64,000 nucleotides of DNA from Natrinema hispanicum (GCF_004217335.1 NZ_SHMP01000007.1:186001-250000); one strand, 5' to 3'; shown: positions 44,007-53,952, numbered from the stretch's first letter. The notes: generated by a model from the letters alone, not told the origin. Program-made: numbers and translations.

Positions 44007-45761
44007 TTAGCCACCTTGTCGAAGTGATTGACTGACCGTCCGGACGAATGTCCTGGCGGTCACGACCGGCGGCGATCTGATCTCGCGATCTGTTCCGAGC
44101 TTCACCAAGTAATCGGTAAGCCTCCAGAGATTGTACAACAATGCTGCGAACGTGAAGCTGAACAACCGAACACGGTAGTCCTTCGAGGACGTCTTGGGAA
44201 GAAATGCTTTCACCGACTTGTACTGATTTTCGATATCCCAGCGTCGGCTGTAGCTGTTGGTGACGTGTATGATCTCCTCGGGAGCGACGTGATCACGGTT
44301 GGTCACGAACACGGCATAGCTTCCGTCAGCTTCCTCATCAGTCGCTGGTACGTACAGGAACTCTGCGGTGTGGTGGAGTTCGCCATCAATGGCGAACGGA
44401 ACATCGTTCTTGACAGCGGCGTCAACTCCTTCTTTGCTCTTGATTTTCCCGATTGCCTCGTAATCGTCTTCATACTTCGGCACTGGCGTCATGTACACAA
44501 GCCCGCGGTCGTGAATCGTTGCGTACACCTCGTTACTGTAGAATCCCCGGTCTAGGAGCACTTCGTCGAGATCGACGTACTGCTGGGCTGTGTCCAGCAG
44601 TACGTCAACCACATCCGCCTTCGAATCGGCTGGCGCATCTTCTGGTTCCCACGCAGAGCGTTCCTTGACTGGCTCGATACCCAGGATGATTGGGACATCG
44701 TTCCCGACGATCGTGATCGTCGCGAACGTATACCCGTGCTTGATTTCACCGTCTTCTTTGTACCCGCTGACCATCGGCGGATACTCTGCTTTCGGGATTT
44801 TCTCGTCCTTGTCGATCCACGGCCAGACGTGGTAGGGAACGTGTGTGAAGTCGACGGCCGCCACGACGTGGCGGTCGTCGAAGGGATCCTCGTGACGAAT
44901 CGTCTTGAGGATATTTTCGGTCGCCGCGTTGAACGAGGCCATCACAGCCTCTCGATACAGCTCAGTGAACGCGACGATATCCTCGATCTGCAACTCCTGA
45001 ACGGAGCGCGTTACTTCCTCGTCGGATGGCGTCGCAAACTGCTTGATTACTCGGAGAAACGTCGAGCCGTCACAGATCTTGTTCTCTTCAAGGAACCACC
45101 CAGCTTCTCCCTCTGAATGAGCGCTCCCCTGCGTGAGGCACGCGTTGGAGAACAGATCAAGGATCTGTTCATCCTCATAGACCCTGTTGTCGGCTCTATC
45201 GGAGTCGAACTCGGCGAAGCCGTGTCGGCGAGCGAGTTCGACGACCTTACTCCCGTGCTCGCGCACGTGTGCGCGAGACACTGTCGAATCGGATTTATCG
45301 TCGTTCGCTTCTTTTTCATCCAGGTTAATTGGAATGAGTGCCTCCGAAATAACGTCGTGATCACGGGCTTCACGAGCTATTCCCTTCGCAGCGGCCTCAA
45401 GCGTGGTCTTGGTCTGCTCGCTGAATTGGTTCCAAGCGTATGAGAGATTCTGCTGAGTCGGCACCCTGTTCAAACCTAGCTGTTTCAGCAGTGCTGGACG
45501 GTTCTCAAGCCGATCTGCGACCTCGCTTTGGGCGAGGTCGTAGATCGCCTGGTAGATGTAGACTCGTGCCATTGACTCGGTTCCGAACGAGACTTTGTGC
45601 TGTTGTCGAGTGTCTGTTAGTCCATCTACGGGAATCGAGACGTCTCCAAGTACACGCCAGAGATGATCAGCTGTTTCACAGACTTTCTTGGCGTGGATGA
45701 CGATCGCCCCCGCCAAAGCGGGGGCATCGTCATCAACTGCAGGAGTGATGTTAGATGCCAT
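44007..45761 (-). CDS. Second IS4-like haloarchaeal transposase
   Basis: A 584-residue transposase with VVAAVDFTHVPYHVWPWIDK (first Asp), DEVLLDRGFYSNEVYATIHD (second Asp) and YSRRWDIENQYKSVKAFLPK (Glu). It shares the overall plan of the 41817 protein but is clearly divergent. Intact frame. It converges with the 41817 gene, and the two elements lie back to back without a recognisable gene between them. Confidence 0.85.
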   Translation of the reverse strand: MASNITPAVDDDAPALAGAIVIHAKKVCETADHLWRVLGDVSIPVDGLTDTRQQHKVSFGTESMARVYIYQAIYDLAQSEVADRLENRPALLKQLGLNRVPTQQNLSYAWNQFSEQTKTTLEAAAKGIAREARDHDVISEALIPINLDEKEANDDKSDSTVSRAHVREHGSKVVELARRHGFAEFDSDRADNRVYEDEQILDLFSNACLTQGSAHSEGEAGWFLEENKICDGSTFLRVIKQFATPSDEEVTRSVQELQIEDIVAFTELYREAVMASFNAATENILKTIRHEDPFDDRHVVAAVDFTHVPYHVWPWIDKDEKIPKAEYPPMVSGYKEDGEIKHGYTFATITIVGNDVPIILGIEPVKERSAWEPEDAPADSKADVVDVLLDTAQQYVDLDEVLLDRGFYSNEVYATIHDRGLVYMTPVPKYEDDYEAIGKIKSKEGVDAAVKNDVPFAIDGELHHTAEFLYVPATDEEADGSYAVFVTNRDHVAPEEIIHVTNSYSRRWDIENQYKSVKAFLPKTSSKDYRVRLFSFTFAALLYNLWRLTDYLVKLGTDREIRSPPVVTARTFVRTVSQSLRQGG

Positions 45762-45866
45762 TAACAGTCAGTCCAGATACTGAAACCGAAGGAGAGACTC
45801 CCCATTAGGGCACCTCATTTGGACCTACGCCGAACGGTTATTTACGCGCCAAGAGCTACTTGGAGT

Positions 45867-46214
45867 ATGGCTCAAGATGGATCCCTTGTTGAATCGCTTC
45901 CAGACCGCCCACTCAAGGATACTGAGCGTGACTCACTCGAACGACACGAGAGCATCCAGTCAATAATGCCTCAGACGACGAAATTTGATCCGGAACACGG
46001 GATGGTTATGGACACCGCGATGTTCATTGGCTACGACTGGGTGACAGCCGTGACCTACGAAGCAGGTCACGGCTGGAGGATTATCTACGAGAGCGGTATG
46101 GAAGATAACATCCTCTCAGATGGGTTTCTGCGAAGCGAAGAACTCTACGAAGAGCATCCGATTCAGCAAGGAATGGACGCTATGAGCGCTGTTGCCTCGG
46201 AAGACGAAGAATAG
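45867..46214 (+). CDS. Hypothetical haloarchaeal protein
   Basis: A 115-residue protein from the ATG at 45867 (MAQDGSLVESLPDRPLKDTE); a TTATTTAC box about 29 bp upstream supports this start over one further up. It is acidic, with a predicted beta-rich core (MFIGYDWVTAVTYEAGHGWR). I recognise no domain. It stands alone between a transposase and the integrase. Confidence 0.6.
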   Translation: MAQDGSLVESLPDRPLKDTERDSLERHESIQSIMPQTTKFDPEHGMVMDTAMFIGYDWVTAVTYEAGHGWRIIYESGMEDNILSDGFLRSEELYEEHPIQQGMDAMSAVASEDEE

Positions 46215-46477
46215 TTTCTCTTTCAAACAGCTTCTCTGAGGACGATCGTAACGGGTGTCAGCTGTATGGTGGTTTGTAGAATTTGAGATCCCGAAGTTGT
46301 GGTGGCACCCAGCTTCGAAGAAGCTATAGCGCTATGTGATTTATGGATGTGCGTTTGACCGTCTCGAGTACCTGAGAGTCCCGCGAACGCCAGTATCAGG
46401 TCCTATTTTATTCACTTGGTTAAATTCACGTTTAACCAAGGGACTTTACGAGGGTCGACACTGTACCCCACATACGA

Positions 46478-47620
46478 ATGTCTGGATCGACGGAACGACG
46501 GGCTTCCTCCAGGGGTACGACCGTCCACGAGGCCATCGAGAGCTACCTGCGCTATAAGATCAATGCCGACGGCTCGAAGACGACCATGCGTTCCCCACTG
46601 CGTGAGTTCGCTGACCACTGTCGAGACGAGCGTGATCTCGAGTTCGTCGACGAGCTCATACCCCACGATGTCCGCAGTTATAGCGAGCACCTCTACGACC
46701 GCGTCGTAATCGATGAGGACCTGGCGGCTTCAACCGCTCACAACTACTTCGCGTACGTCCGGGCCTTTCTCTCCTGGTCGGTGCGAGAACAACATCTCGA
46801 GTCGAACCCGGCAAATACGAACACTGCGATGGATCCGCTGCCAGAGGACGACGGGAAACGCAAACGCCAGTACTGGAGCGCCGAGGACCGCGAGACGTTG
46901 CTCGAGTACGCCACCAAGCGCGTGGACATGGCTCTGGAGGGAACCATCCGGACTGACGCGGATACAGCCTTCCGTGACCGGGCGATTGTCGTCATGCTCG
47001 ATGGCACGGGGGCGCGTGGTGCTGAGTTGTTCGCTGATCCGAAAGACGATAAACGAAACGGCCTCCAGTGGAAGGACGTCGATTTCGACGAACGGCTGAT
47101 CAAAGTCTACGGCAAGTCCCGTGAGTACGAACAGGCCCCGTTTCCTGCGAGTGTCCACGATGTCCTCAAGCGATGGTACCGGGTGCAAGAGTCGATGACC
47201 GAGGCGTGGCCCGTCTTTCCGACCGGTCACTACGGCTCGAAAAAGCGCACGCTCGAGGATGCACTCGGCGAGAAGGAAGTCTCTCGGGCGCTCGAGGAGA
47301 GGGGTGATGCCGGTAAGACCGAGGTGCTTGACCGTCTACATCGCGAGCACGAGGTTCCGCCGCCGTCGATCTCGAAAGAGGGCGTTCGCCGACTGCTGAA
47401 ACGGCTCACCGACGAAGCCGGGATCGATCCGGACGGCGAGTACGACTATCTGACGCTGCACGGCGCTCGCCGGGCACTCGGACGCGACCTCTATACCAGC
47501 GGGATGTCCGAAAAGGCTCAGGAAGCGTTACGACACAACTCGATCGAGACTACTCACGAGGCCTACGCCGACGTCAAGATGAAGGACGTCTCCGATTCGA
47601 TTGACGACGTGCGTGGCTGA
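46478..47620 (+). CDS. Tyrosine recombinase / integrase
   Basis: A 380-residue integrase with an N-terminal SAM-like DNA-binding domain (VHEAIESYLRYKINADGSKT, to about 115) and a C-terminal catalytic domain. The catalytic set is complete: Arg180 (GTGARGAELF), Lys213 (YGKSREYE), His328 and Arg331 (LHGARRALG), His353 (ALRHNSIETT) and Tyr363 (HEAYADV). Such enzymes integrate plasmids and viruses or resolve dimers. No att site can be recognised and no tRNA gene is beside it. It could have moved DNA between the partition region and the cargo. Confidence 0.92.
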   Translation: MSGSTERRASSRGTTVHEAIESYLRYKINADGSKTTMRSPLREFADHCRDERDLEFVDELIPHDVRSYSEHLYDRVVIDEDLAASTAHNYFAYVRAFLSWSVREQHLESNPANTNTAMDPLPEDDGKRKRQYWSAEDRETLLEYATKRVDMALEGTIRTDADTAFRDRAIVVMLDGTGARGAELFADPKDDKRNGLQWKDVDFDERLIKVYGKSREYEQAPFPASVHDVLKRWYRVQESMTEAWPVFPTGHYGSKKRTLEDALGEKEVSRALEERGDAGKTEVLDRLHREHEVPPPSISKEGVRRLLKRLTDEAGIDPDGEYDYLTLHGARRALGRDLYTSGMSEKAQEALRHNSIETTHEAYADVKMKDVSDSIDDVRG

Positions 47621-48062
47621 GAACAAACTCGAGTTACTCTTCGGTATCCGGAATGATTTCGCGGTGTTCGTTGACGAACTGCTCGAGCATAGTGACTCAG
47701 ACGCCCGAAACCGATCGATTCGGGCTTTGTTCCCTGCATAGGTCCGCCTCGAGTCATAGTTCAGATCATCGGGCAGCGGGGCCTCACTGGCGGACTCCGT
47801 CGCGACCGGCAGGTCAGTCGCAGCGAGCACGTCTCGAACCAACGATTCTCACTTGCCGATCGCCGGGTCGTCCTTGTTGATAAGGGGATTGATAGTACTG
47901 AAGATCTATATGAGGACAGTGTAGACGGTGCTCAGGACATAATTGATCAAGGAGCAGATTCAATTGGGTTTTAAGAACTTGGAATAGACGAGTTCACTAG
48001 CTCCCGCTCATTTCATTAGTCCATAATGGTTCTTAACTCGAATGTTGTTCAGCTACTCTCTT

Positions 48063-48116
48063 GATCGGTCAGTACAGGGAAACCACGTATCGGTCAGTAC
48101 ATGCTCTCGATCGCTC
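48063..48116. repeat. Short direct repeats ATCGGTCAGTACA
   Basis: ATCGGTCAGTACA occurs twice, at about 48064 and 48089, with a weaker third copy ATCGCTCATTACA just before the 48118 stop. The gap 47621-48062 contains only a short coding-like stretch after the integrase (FGIRNDFAVFVDELLEHSDS) and no complete gene. Confidence 0.4.
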
Positions 48117-48117
48117 A

Positions 48118-48315
48118 TTACATTGAATCTATTTTATCTTCGAAACGATAGATGATTATAACCGCACCTATTGAGAGTGTGACTGTACTAATCATTGACC
48201 AAGCAAACATTTCATCAGGATCATTCCCCAACAAAGCGCCTACTGTAACCGCAACGAGTAGAATCGCTATCGTCCCAATACCGCCGACTACACGAACAAA
48301 TAAATCTTCATTCAT
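48118..48315 (-). CDS. Small two-helix membrane protein
   Basis: A 65-residue protein, MNEDLFVRVVGGIGTIAILL then VAVTVGALLG and FAWSMISTVTLSIGAVIIIY. An in-frame extension upstream exists, but the ATG at 48315 is the better start. Function unknown. Confidence 0.55.
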   Translation of the reverse strand: MNEDLFVRVVGGIGTIAILLVAVTVGALLGNDPDEMFAWSMISTVTLSIGAVIIIYRFEDKIDSM

Positions 48316-48529
48316 ATTATGTCTGCCTGTTGAGTAAATTCTATCCTCTTGTGTATATTCCCTTCGCCGTTCAATTCGCATCTCTACTGAACGGTTGATT
48401 CATTAGACCTACCGTGAAACAAACTCGGTTGCCGTGCTGCACTGATGCTCTGTATCTTGCACGCGCTGTCTACCAGCTACTGGATAGATTGTGCGAAGCG
48501 TGCAATTACGATGCGTCTGCGCTGGTCGT

Positions 48530-48931
48530 CTATCGGGATCTAACGGTATTTACCACCCAACCACCGACACGACCGGATCCGAGACCGAATAGGGGTGCAA
48601 CACCCATTACCAGCCCACTGGCGAAGACGACAAATACGACCCTAGAGAGTGACCATGTTGCTGTCGTCCCTGTTGTCACAATGAATATAAGCAGCCCGAG
48701 GGTGCCACCAATGAACCCAGCACGGAGTCCCGCAGCACTTGGGTCTAACGAGCAGATCGCAGCGAGGACTCCTGCAATGAACGCTCCAATTATCATTATA
48801 CCACCGCCGACAGTCGCCTCCGAATTTGGCAGCCGGTTTAGAATGGGGATGACAGGTAGCGAGGCTAACGCACCGATAAGCGCGAACCGCCATGCTGGAG
48901 GAAGAGTGTGGATGCGGGGAGGTGACACCAT
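48530..48931 (-). CDS. DUF5518-like membrane protein
   Basis: A 133-residue protein with four hydrophobic segments and the glycine-rich pattern VGGGIMIIGAFIAGVLAAIC and GLRAGFIGGTLGLLIFIV that I associate with haloarchaeal DUF5518 proteins. Role unknown. The flank 48316-48529 has only a decayed frame. Confidence 0.65.
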   Translation of the reverse strand: MVSPPRIHTLPPAWRFALIGALASLPVIPILNRLPNSEATVGGGIMIIGAFIAGVLAAICSLDPSAAGLRAGFIGGTLGLLIFIVTTGTTATWSLSRVVFVVFASGLVMGVAPLFGLGSGRVGGWVVNTVRSR

Positions 48932-49093
48932 ACTTACTTCTAAAAGTTTCTAATAACATAAATTTCCGTAGGGCTAGACGGTGGGAGTTCGACTGGCTAC
49001 TCAAGCACGGGTACACTCGTGCGTGTAGTGACCAGATGGTTCACCTCTTTCGACGTGAAACAAACGAAGCCGGTTCGCTGCATCTATCCTCTC

Positions 49094-49110
49094 GGCTCTG
49101 TTGAAATCCT
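49094..49110. repeat. Inverted IS end (left)
   Basis: GGCTCTGTTGAAATCCT, the exact reverse complement of 50970-50986. It resembles the ends of the ISH1-like element at 56639 (GGCTGCGTTGAATC). Confidence 0.7.
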
Positions 49111-49167
49111 ATTAGCTCGACATCTTTCCCACTGAAACAGCCGTTAGGTAGGACCGGGCATTGATCG

Positions 49168-49296
49168 CCTCAAGACCACATCGAGGATCTCAAAACCGAA
49201 CTTGCAGACCGTGACCGAGAGATAGAGAAGACTCAAGAAAAGCAAGCCGAGACAACGTCCGACTGTGATACCGCTTCAGGGACATTGTCTCTGTGA
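49168..49296 (+). pseudogene. C-terminal coiled-coil fragment
   Basis: The frame DHIEDLKTELADRDREIEKT then QEKQAETTSDCDTASGTLSL ends at 49296 and follows an in-frame stop. It is a clear coiled coil but has no start. Unknown origin. Confidence 0.35.
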
Positions 49297-49390
49297 GGAC
49301 GACTATTCGGATGAGACTCCAAGTAACAGTCGGTGGGGTGATGTTTTCTTCACATGGTCGGCAAGCATCCAATACCGAAGAGCTATACAC

Positions 49391-49403
49391 GTATATTTAT
49401 ATA
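49391..49403 (+). promoter_or_regulatory. TATA box of the 49412 gene
   Basis: GTATATTTATATAAG ends about 8-20 bp before the ATG at 49412. The position suggests a leaderless or very short leader transcript. Confidence 0.5.
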
Positions 49404-49411
49404 AGCCGCTT

Positions 49412-50026
49412 ATGCAAACTCAGTTCGCACCTGATGGTTGGAAATATGCGATACTAACTTTTGTTGCGGGGGTTCTCGCATCGATTATCACCCCACTCGC
49501 AGCAGTATTTGGTATCATATTTTCAACCTCAATTTTAGCGTTTTATCGTGATCCGGACCGCCAGATTGCACCAATTGGCGTTGCTTCACCCGCCGATGGG
49601 ACAGTCTCGGTGGTTAGGGACGAAGGCGGTCAGCTCCGAATAGGGGTATACATGAGCGCAACAAATGTTCATGTTAACCGTGCTCCACTTACTGGTCGCG
49701 TAAATGAGATTACACACCGGCCAGGTGCGTATAAACTGGCATTCTCAAAGGAGTCTGAGAACAACGAACAACTGCAAATAGACTTTGAAGACTATAGTGT
49801 AATTCTCATCGCAGGGTGGTTTGCACGACGAATACACCCGTACATCGAGGAAGGGGATCGAATTTCAAAAGGGGACCGTATCGGTCATATCTCTTTTGGA
49901 AGTCGAGCAGATGTTATTCTCCCACCTCGATTTACGGAAGAAGATCTCGCTGTTGAAGTTGGTGATACCGTGTATGCTGGCCAGACAATGTTAGCATTTG
50001 ATCCAGATGAAGAGGAATGTGAATAG
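49412..50026 (+). CDS. Archaetidylserine decarboxylase-like protein
   Basis: About 204 residues from the ATG at 49412 (MQTQFAPDGWKYAI). Two N-terminal hydrophobic segments anchor it in the membrane. SPADGTVSVVRDEGGQLRIG, YMSATNVHVNRAPLTGRVNE and HISFGSRADVILP match the phosphatidylserine decarboxylase family; the Gly-Ser of FGSR is the expected self-cleavage site that creates the pyruvoyl group. In haloarchaea a member of this family makes archaetidylethanolamine and works with archaeosortase-dependent lipid anchoring. No archaeosortase or synthase is visible beside it. It lies between perfect inverted IS ends, so it may be carried as passenger DNA. Confidence 0.88.
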   Translation: MQTQFAPDGWKYAILTFVAGVLASIITPLAAVFGIIFSTSILAFYRDPDRQIAPIGVASPADGTVSVVRDEGGQLRIGVYMSATNVHVNRAPLTGRVNEITHRPGAYKLAFSKESENNEQLQIDFEDYSVILIAGWFARRIHPYIEEGDRISKGDRIGHISFGSRADVILPPRFTEEDLAVEVGDTVYAGQTMLAFDPDEEECE

Positions 50027-50112
50027 ATCATAAGGGGTCCAGACTGTTCCTCCCAATCAACGCGCTCCGACAACCCGAGTTCGATGCTGACTATGTGTAG
50101 TATATTGCACGT

Positions 50113-50934
50113 TCAGAGTCCCTTGTCGATGTTGTGAGTGAGACAGCCGACAACGAGTTCGCGGAACTGCTTCCACCAGCGCCGTGAGCGGACGAATGCG
50201 CCGTATTTCCGTTTAAGCCGAGAGTTCACCGTCTCGTTCTGACTACGTTGACCGTAGAGGTCGGCGTCCAGCCGAGCGTTCCACGCCTTGTGAAGCGACG
50301 AAAATTCTCGATGCTTGATGACCGGACGAACACCATTTTCACGGGCTAACGTGCGAATCTTCTGGTCGTCATATCCCTTGTCACCGAGGAGAATCGTTAC
50401 GTCATCCGTATTCCGCCTGATTAGCGAAGGCGCGATCTTCGAGTCGTGCTTTCTGGTCGTCGTCACGTGTAAGTCGATGATTGCATTCACTCTCGTGTCC
50501 ACGAGAAGTGTAACTTTCAACTGTTGAATCGTCAGCTTCGTTCGTTTCGTGTAGTGCTTAGAGGCGTGACTGCGGTCGAATCCAGAGGCGTCGATCCCGA
50601 CGACACCGTTGCTCGGGAGAAGCGTGACTGAGAGATTGAGAAGAACCTGCCAAACAGCCATACCAAGGCGGTTAAACGCCTTACACAATGTCGAAGGAGA
50701 CGGGAGTTCCTCAAGATCGAGGACGCTTCGAATCCGAGGCATCTCGATAAGTTCGTCCAGAAGCGTCCGGTACGTCGTATTCTTCCGAACCTTGAGACAG
50801 AGCAGGACGATGTGTTGATGAAGTGTGTACCGCCGTTTCGAGAACTTCGACGAGTAACGAGCGACAGCTCGCCGAGCCAAGTGCATCGCTTGCTCAACGA
50901 ACCGGAGTAACCGCGACTTCGGGAGGGACTCCAT
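50113..50934 (-). CDS. IS5 family (ISH1-like) transposase
   Basis: A 273-residue transposase with VVGIDASGFDRSHASKHYTK (first Asp), VTILLGDKGYDDQKIRTLAR (second Asp) and RSQNETVNSRLKRKYGAFVR (Glu). Intact frame. The right inverted end lies 36 bp upstream of the start (50970-50986). The expected second end is not found close to the stop; the matching sequence is at 49094-49110, on the far side of the decarboxylase gene. Confidence 0.9.
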   Translation of the reverse strand: MESLPKSRLLRFVEQAMHLARRAVARYSSKFSKRRYTLHQHIVLLCLKVRKNTTYRTLLDELIEMPRIRSVLDLEELPSPSTLCKAFNRLGMAVWQVLLNLSVTLLPSNGVVGIDASGFDRSHASKHYTKRTKLTIQQLKVTLLVDTRVNAIIDLHVTTTRKHDSKIAPSLIRRNTDDVTILLGDKGYDDQKIRTLARENGVRPVIKHREFSSLHKAWNARLDADLYGQRSQNETVNSRLKRKYGAFVRSRRWWKQFRELVVGCLTHNIDKGL

Positions 50935-50969
50935 CCAGTCAGACTACTAGACGAACCTGTAACTCTCTG

Positions 50970-50986
50970 AGGATTTCAACAGAGCC
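50970..50986. repeat. Inverted IS end (right)
   Basis: Reads GGCTCTGTTGAAATCCT on the minus strand. It is the proximal end of the IS5-type element and the exact complement of 49094-49110. Confidence 0.8.
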
Positions 50987-51146
50987 TCGATGGACAAAAT
51001 CTAATGATATGTTGTTTTTATCCAATCAATTTTTAAATATATAGTGGTAATAAATGGCCTTTCATTTGACGCGGCCAATCGATCCATCGACTAGCAGTTT
51101 ACTACTGACGACGTCCGGATCAAACTAACAGAGAGAGATTAACTGA

Positions 51147-52235
51147 TCAATTGGACCCAGATGTATCTGTTCCATGGAGTGTTTTCTCGAGTTCCCGAAG
51201 TCGGCGAAGTCTCTCCTTGGTCTCTGGGTGAGTGCGTGAGTATATTGACAATTGTTCACGAAATGTTTCAGGGAGCCAATCAGACGGTGTATCCCATCCT
51301 GCTGTCCAGACATCTGTAGTATCCGTGATTGGAAGGATTGCCATCGGTGACATGTCGACTAACCTCATATCAACGGTAGGCGGACTTCGGCTATCGATAG
51401 TCTCTAATGCTGCCGCGATGGTTGCTGGTTCTCCTGTAATAACGGCGGCACCTCGATCTGCAGCGAACTCGCGGTATCGCGCAAACGGAGCCGTACAAAG
51501 GCAGGCTAGTACCCAGAACATGCCAGCGATCAGTCCAAACATTCCTGAGATAAGCCCATCAAATGTGTGTGATGTGTTCTGGTTTCTGTGTCTGTATGCT
51601 TGCCCAGGTTGATGACTGGTGTCGTTTGTCATAACTGTCCACAGTCCAGCAGCGACAACGATAGGGATCATCACCGCAGTCATGATTGTAACATCTCGAT
51701 TCTTAATATGACTCAGTTCGTGCGCTAGAACCCCGTTAAGTTCAGATTTAGATAATGTATCGATGAGCGCAGAGGTGACGGTGATCTGTGCTTCGTTAGG
51801 TCGTAAACCGGTGGTAAAGGCGGTCGCAACCTCTGAGTCCACCACTGCAACTGACGGCGGTGGCATATTAGCACTCTTTGAAAGCATTGTGACCCGTTGA
51901 TGGATGTCAGCAGGTGGATCATGAGTCCCAGATTCAAATCGTTGAATGAGTAATCCACGTAGCCAACGATTCAGTAACGGCAATCCAATAAATATGGTGA
52001 GCGTGATGAAGATTGGAACACCCATCGACAGCCACAACGGAATTCCACCAGGGACAATAGAAATGAGGCTATGAGGGATCTTATCCAGCGGTCTGACGAA
52101 AATAAGAATGATGAGGGATCGAGATAAAAACGCGATAACTGCAGCGAAAGTCCCTGTCAGGATAACAATGTTGGTAATTGCAAAAATCATATTCCCAATC
52201 AATCTCTCATCCCGAGGCCAATCTGATTTCTTCAT
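51147..52235 (-). CDS. htpX: HtpX-like M48 family membrane metalloprotease
   Basis: About 362 residues; I chose the ATG at 52235 (MKKSDWPRDERLIG), which is 15 bp downstream of the frame's first start. Two N-terminal membrane helices and two more in the middle surround the cytoplasmic protease domain. The zinc motif is AHELSHIKNRD (about 171-181) and the third ligand lies in YREFAADRGA. HtpX-type proteases degrade damaged membrane proteins. Intact. Confidence 0.93.
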   Translation of the reverse strand: MKKSDWPRDERLIGNMIFAITNIVILTGTFAAVIAFLSRSLIILIFVRPLDKIPHSLISIVPGGIPLWLSMGVPIFITLTIFIGLPLLNRWLRGLLIQRFESGTHDPPADIHQRVTMLSKSANMPPPSVAVVDSEVATAFTTGLRPNEAQITVTSALIDTLSKSELNGVLAHELSHIKNRDVTIMTAVMIPIVVAAGLWTVMTNDTSHQPGQAYRHRNQNTSHTFDGLISGMFGLIAGMFWVLACLCTAPFARYREFAADRGAAVITGEPATIAAALETIDSRSPPTVDMRLVDMSPMAILPITDTTDVWTAGWDTPSDWLPETFREQLSIYSRTHPETKERLRRLRELEKTLHGTDTSGSN

Positions 52236-52327
52236 TATGGGGGCACACACCCGCGAAAATCTGGGTTATCTGGTCCCATATCGTGAGTGAACTTAGTTCA
52301 TCCGCTCAGCGATAATCGGTAGGTTGC

Positions 52328-52495
52328 GTCGCAAAGCCGCCTCGAGTTTGCTGCTGAGAGTCGCGGTGGCACCTTATTACAATGTTAGAATGGCGTGCAC
52401 CGAGTGCACGTAGTTTAGAGAGCGCTAGAGATAGGCGCTACTGGACCGTCTACTCACCTACAGCTCGAAACTCTAGACCGCTTTGAGACGGTACC
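52328..52495. repeat. Dispersed 170-190 bp repeat, copy 1
   Basis: Starts GCGTCGCAAAGCCGCCTCGA, has a central GTGCACCGAGTGCAC palindrome, and ends CTCTAGACCGCTTTGAGACG. The second copy is at 55887-56073. The two ends are imperfect inverted repeats (CCGTCTC/GAGACGG type), suggesting a MITE. The rest of 52236-52825 shows no gene. Confidence 0.65.
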
Positions 52496-52825
52496 CAACT
52501 TGAGGTACACGATCTCTCGCCGCAACTGGATTGTTCCACCACTGTCTGGTGCCATTATCCTCTCAGATCTCCCGCTGATGACACGCCATCTGGGACATGA
52601 GTGTGTCGATGTCGGCGAGTCAGTCCCGTTCGTGCGTGCCGTTTTCCGGTCGTGGTGTCCGCGGATGCTACCTTGAGTCTGTCATAGAAAGACTCGCAGG
52701 CAATTTGTTTCAACTCCCTTTGAGTGAATTAGCCGGTGAGTAGATGTGCGAAGATAACACTAATGGAGGTTATAGTCAATTAACTAATGTGAGGATTTAA
52801 ACTGTTTTCGAAACAAGGTCTAAGC

Positions 52826-52999
52826 ATGAGTGATAAGAAGCCGAACAACCCACTGTCGCCGTACTTCCCATCAGAAACTCCCAGTCTCTCAGGGAACGTT
52901 CCCAAGTGGATAGCAATCGGTGTCGTACTGTGGGGGGTTTTCTGGGCGATTTACATGCTTCTTGACCTTCTTTTTGGGAGTGTCCCGTCTCCATTCTAA
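52826..52999 (+). CDS. 57-aa single-helix membrane protein
   Basis: MSDKKPNNPLSPYFPSETPS leads to WIAIGVVLWGVFWAIYMLLD, one clear membrane helix. The start at 52826 has no Shine-Dalgarno, as common in haloarchaea. Function unknown. Confidence 0.55.
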   Translation: MSDKKPNNPLSPYFPSETPSLSGNVPKWIAIGVVLWGVFWAIYMLLDLLFGSVPSPF

Positions 53000-53142
53000 A
53001 TGGAATAAAAAAGTGTGTCTAAGATATTTAATCGTACTCTGTTACTTGCTTGCCCTATACCGACCGTACACTGCGGAGTCGAATTGGCCTGTGACCGATT
53101 CTATGACACGCTCACCTTCCCAAGAGACGGTGCGGGTTGCCA

Positions 53143-53952
53143 TTACATCCACAGCGGGAGCGTGAACACAGTAGCGTTGAACGTCCCATGAACGAGAGCG
53201 GGTGCAATGAGGGTGTCTGTTCGGTAGTACACCCAACCGAAGATTGCCCCCATAAGCGTGTAGTATGCCGCCATGTGGCTGATAATGATCGCTGGTGGCG
53301 AGAGTAGAGCGACAGGGTAGACGTGGAACAGCGCGAACGTCGCGCCCGCGATGCTGATAGCACTCACGGAACCGAGCGCTGCCTGAAGCCGACTCTGGAT
53401 CACGCCACGGAAGAACAACTCTTCAACGGGCCCGATCACCGCGAGTGACAGGACTGCTGCGGCAACCAGCCCTGCACCAGTTGGCTCGCCGAGATTGCTG
53501 TACTCCATGTACCCTGGCGAGAGGTCGATCGCCGGGACGACCGCATCGGTGACCGCGAGCGAGAGAAACGCCGTAGCGAAACTCGCGAGCAAGCCACTGA
53601 TCAGGTAGGGAACGGCCCGTCTCTTGAGCATCTGGACGGACGGGCGGAACGACGACCCAACCCGGAGATAGGCCGCCCCGATCAGGAGGAAAGACAGTTC
53701 AGTCCCGAGAGTACCCGCAACGAAAGTGACCACCTCACCCGCGTCGCGGCCGATCGTGACGACGACGGCCAGTGATGCCGCGAAGTTCCCGACCACCGCA
53801 GCCAGCACCACGCCAGCGAGGAAGATTCCTGTGCGAGCAATTCCAGTCTTGTCGCCGAGTCGCTTAGGGATGACCGCGGTCGGCATCGAGGGCGAATCTG
53901 GCACGGTAAGTGACTGTACTGGATCAGTTGTAAGTGTTATCTCAATGACCAT
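53143..53952 (-). CDS. CPBP family intramembrane metalloprotease
   Basis: A 269-residue membrane protein of the CAAX protease / bacteriocin-processing family. The conserved motifs are VEELFFRG (Glu177-178), FALFH (His210) and ALVHGTFNA near 255. About seven membrane helices. Members process prenylated proteins or peptides, or act in immunity; the haloarchaeal substrates are unknown. It is divergent from the ArsR-like regulator at 54016, with 63 bp between starts, so shared regulation is likely. Confidence 0.9.
   Translation of the reverse strand: MVIEITLTTDPVQSLTVPDSPSMPTAVIPKRLGDKTGIARTGIFLAGVVLAAVVGNFAASLAVVVTIGRDAGEVVTFVAGTLGTELSFLLIGAAYLRVGSSFRPSVQMLKRRAVPYLISGLLASFATAFLSLAVTDAVVPAIDLSPGYMEYSNLGEPTGAGLVAAAVLSLAVIGPVEELFFRGVIQSRLQAALGSVSAISIAGATFALFHVYPVALLSPPAIIISHMAAYYTLMGAIFGWVYYRTDTLIAPALVHGTFNATVFTLPLWM

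Noticed and set aside
48414..48530. A transposase N-terminal fragment on the plus strand
   Set aside because: The stretch KQTRLPCCTDALYLARAVYQ looks coding-like but is too short to assign to a family.
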